Source: an uncultured Hyphomonadaceae bacterium
Lineage (GTDB): Bacteria; Pseudomonadota; Alphaproteobacteria; Caulobacterales; Hyphomonadaceae
Direction of reading: 5' to 3'
Length of the DNA stretch: 18,287 bases
NCBI GenBank assembly: GCA_938049795.1
Contig: CALLCD010000098.1
Span: forward strand, 1-18,287
In this document: one piece after another, positions 16,568 to 18,287 of the stretch
Numbering within the stretch: the first letter of the stretch is position 1
How the letters are laid out: every line of letters starts with the position of its first letter
The notes under the pieces: model-generated
Databases searched by the model: none
Told to the model about the DNA's origin: nothing
Seen by the model: only the letters and a program-made list of their open reading frames with translations
Translations under genes and position numbers: made by a program

Positions 16568-16999
16568 TCAGTCCTCTAAACCGGGAAATTTGAACGCCGC
16601 CGCAATCCGCCGCCGCCACCAAGGCACAAGCCGCGTCTCCACCACCGCATGCCCCCAATAGGCGTGAATGATCCGGTCCTGACCGCTCACAATCGCGCAA
16701 TGCTTGGCCGGACATCCCGTACCCATACGAAACAAAAGAACGTCCCCTGGCTCTGCGCTGCCCGCCGGAATCTCAACCAGACACCGCCGCGCCGCATCCA
16801 GTAACGTCTCCTCGCCCAACGCCTCCGCCCAGTCCGGCGTGTAGGGCGGCGCAAGCTCTGGCTCTTCCCCGAAATGCGTTCGCCAGACCCCGCGCAACAA
16901 GCCCAGACAATCGGTCCCGACCCCGCACAAACTCGCCTGATGCTGATACGGCGTGCCCAGCCAGTCACGCGCCGCGGCGACAATCTCGGCTCGTTTCAT
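16568..16999 (-). CDS. GTA cell-wall peptidase, NlpC/P60 family (RcGTA g14 homologue)
   Basis: This 143-residue papain-like cysteine peptidase of the tail tip is thought to cut recipient peptidoglycan during DNA delivery. The catalytic cysteine is Cys31 in GTDCLGLLRG and the histidine His100 in PAKHCAIV; His112 in IIHAYWGHAV is the likely third residue. The start MKRAEIVAAARDWLGTPY is typical of the NlpC/P60 tail-peptidase group (TIGR02219-like). Its ATG overlaps the g13 stop by 4 bp and the stop lies 4 bp before g15, so g13-g14-g15 are translated as a unit. No signal peptide is seen, as expected for a particle-borne enzyme released by lysis. Confidence 0.93.
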   Translation of the reverse strand: MKRAEIVAAARDWLGTPYQHQASLCGVGTDCLGLLRGVWRTHFGEEPELAPPYTPDWAEALGEETLLDAARRCLVEIPAGSAEPGDVLLFRMGTGCPAKHCAIVSGQDRIIHAYWGHAVVETRLVPWWRRRIAAAFKFPGLED

Positions 17000-17649
17000 C
17001 GTCTCTCTCCGCTATTGCCCGACGCCGCCGGCCCCGCCAGCACAGCGTCATTGCCCGGCATATGCGGAAAGCCGCGAAAACTGTCAGCATTGGCAAATCG
17101 GGTCTTACACGTCTCAAATCGCTGATCGCATTTCAGACCGGAAAACTGCGGATCATCAAGATCAACCCCGCACCGCGTATCCCCCAACACCGCATCACAC
17201 CGGCGCGAAAATATCCGTCCCACAGGCCGCTCGAAATCTGCCTTCAGCGATACAAGCTCGGCCTCGAACCCAAGCGCACCATGCGTAATCTCCGTCAAAC
17301 GCCCCGACCAGATCTGGACAAAAAACTCCGGCCGCTCCCAATCGACGCGATACACATCCACCCGCGCGCCAGCCCACAGCCCCGCCCGTAAATCGTCCTC
17401 CGAGATCGCCTCGCTCGACAGCGCCCCTTGCGCCGCCGCCTGTCCGGGTTGAAGCCCTGTGCTTGCGGTAAACGCCCCCGCAGACAGAGCCCCGCCTGGC
17501 TCATAGGTCACGCCTTCAACCATCAGCCTACGGTCATGATCGGTCACCCCGATCACCACACCGTCCGCCCGCACAAGCTGCCAGCAAAGACACGTCCGCG
17601 TCACCCCGCTCGCAAGCCGCTGGGCAAATTCCGTCGCAAGATTTTTCAT
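16996..17649 (-). CDS. GTA hub protein (DUF2163; RcGTA g13 homologue) with four-cysteine motif
   Basis: This 217-residue baseplate hub subunit lies between distal tail protein and megatron. The N-terminal DUF2163 part (about 1-140) has CLCWQLVRADG and GVTDHDR segments typical of the family. The C-terminal phage_BR0599-type domain carries four cysteines at 151, 160, 174 and 181 (RRCDAVLGDTRCGVDL, then KCDQRFETCKTRF), followed by the conserved FRGFPHMPGND. In the related lambda tail-tip protein L, four C-terminal cysteines bind a 4Fe-4S cluster, and from memory the RcGTA hub has one too, so cluster binding is likely. It starts directly after the g12 stop and overlaps g14 by 4 bp. The C-terminal tail is Gly/Ala/Ser-rich. 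Confidence 0.93.
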   Translation of the reverse strand: MKNLATEFAQRLASGVTRTCLCWQLVRADGVVIGVTDHDRRLMVEGVTYEPGGALSAGAFTASTGLQPGQAAAQGALSSEAISEDDLRAGLWAGARVDVYRVDWERPEFFVQIWSGRLTEITHGALGFEAELVSLKADFERPVGRIFSRRCDAVLGDTRCGVDLDDPQFSGLKCDQRFETCKTRFANADSFRGFPHMPGNDAVLAGPAASGNSGERR

Positions 17650-18273
17650 CTAAACCTCCAACAATTCGACAATCGGCACCTGCCCCGCGCGCCCCGCACC
17701 AAACGCCTCGATGCTGGTCGCCAATTGATCGCTGTCAAACCGCACAGGCACATCAAACAGAAAGCCCGCCGTGATCACCGCACCCGTTTCCGGCGCTTCG
17801 GAAAACCGCACCTCGCCACGCGTCGTGCTGACCACCACGCCCGACTGCTCCTCGCCGTTGATCGCCACACGGACGGTCCCGCCCACAGGCTTGTAAATCC
17901 GCCGAGCCGTATCGCCATATTGCTTGGTCAGGGCAAAGACCGTCTGTGTCCCGTCGCCAAGCCCCAAGACCTGATCCGTCGGGCTCACATCCGCATCCGG
18001 TCGCCCCGATCTGTCATCGATGAGATCGCGGAAGCGAAAGCCATGCAGCCGCCCACGCCTTGCCTCGAAAAACATGGTAAGGTCATGTAATTGCTCAATT
18101 TTCGTGACCGCACCACCAAGCTCCCAATGCCGCCTTGATCCGGCCCAGACGGCATTCCTCGCCTCGCCGCCACTTGCCAGCGCCACGACTTCAGTCCGCC
18201 GTTCTGGCCCACCCTGCGCGCCAAAGGCCAGCGCCAAAGGCAGCCTCACTTCATGAAATTCGCTCATGCTCAT
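17650..18273 (-). CDS. GTA distal tail protein (DUF2460; RcGTA g12 homologue)
   Basis: This 207-residue structural protein forms the ring joining the tail tube to the baseplate hub. The DUF2460 (TIGR02217) pattern is clear: F(H)EVRLPLALAFGAQGGPERRTEVVAL at the start, the block FFEARRGRLHGFRFRD (about 68-83), then GDGTQTVFALTKQYG, a beta-rich middle, and a C-terminus ending in PIVELLEV. The first ATG at 18273 has GGAGGG upstream; a second ATG two codons later (MSEFHE) is the alternative start. It is the first complete gene at the right edge; the tape-measure gene normally upstream would lie outside the window. Its stop abuts the g13 start with no spacer. Confidence 0.94.
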   Translation of the reverse strand: MSMSEFHEVRLPLALAFGAQGGPERRTEVVALASGGEARNAVWAGSRRHWELGGAVTKIEQLHDLTMFFEARRGRLHGFRFRDLIDDRSGRPDADVSPTDQVLGLGDGTQTVFALTKQYGDTARRIYKPVGGTVRVAINGEEQSGVVVSTTRGEVRFSEAPETGAVITAGFLFDVPVRFDSDQLATSIEAFGAGRAGQVPIVELLEV

Positions 18274-18287
18274 ATGAACCGCCCTCC

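Overview
The window comes from an alphaproteobacterial chromosome. Three things point there: a gene transfer agent (GTA) tail module of the Rhodobacter capsulatus RcGTA type, the order degP - two-component pair - glnE next to cytochrome c maturation genes, and moderately high G+C composition. A Caulobacterales/Maricaulales/Hyphomonadaceae-like lineage is my best guess, but that is inference. All 14 genes I can support lie on the minus strand, so transcription runs from high to low coordinates. They are tightly packed, with several 4-bp ATGA stop/start overlaps and no gene-free stretch over 120 bp.

Reading in the direction of transcription, the right third (18273 to 12775) holds the distal tail genes of a GTA: distal tail protein (g12), hub protein (g13), NlpC/P60 cell-wall peptidase (g14) and the very large 'megatron' tail fibre/host-contact protein (g15). 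All four are intact, and the upstream head and tail genes must lie beyond the right edge. A class B DnaJ protein follows 65 bp after g15.

The middle (11752 to 6045) is a probable operon: a secreted PepSY-like protein, a PhoP/OmpR-type response regulator, a PhoQ-like sensor kinase, then three cytochrome c maturation genes, ccmI, ccmF (TTG start) and ccmH. The ccmI product is unusually short because its first cytoplasmic domain is almost gone, and ccmE is absent from its common position between ccmI and ccmF. A fused alpha/beta-hydrolase-OsmC protein (5973 to 4762) follows.

The left part (4646 to 1) is a DegP/HtrA periplasmic protease, an OmpR-family regulator and its overlapping histidine kinase, then the first third of glnE, the glutamine synthetase adenylyltransferase/deadenylylase, which runs off the left edge. 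This looks like an envelope-quality-control operon with a nitrogen-control gene attached. I found no RNA genes, insertion sequences, CRISPR arrays or attachment sites. I see no clearly new multi-gene system; the points most worth a second look are the minimal CcmI with missing ccmE, the intact GTA tail module with a trailing dnaJ, and the doubly redox-equipped hydrolase-OsmC fusion.
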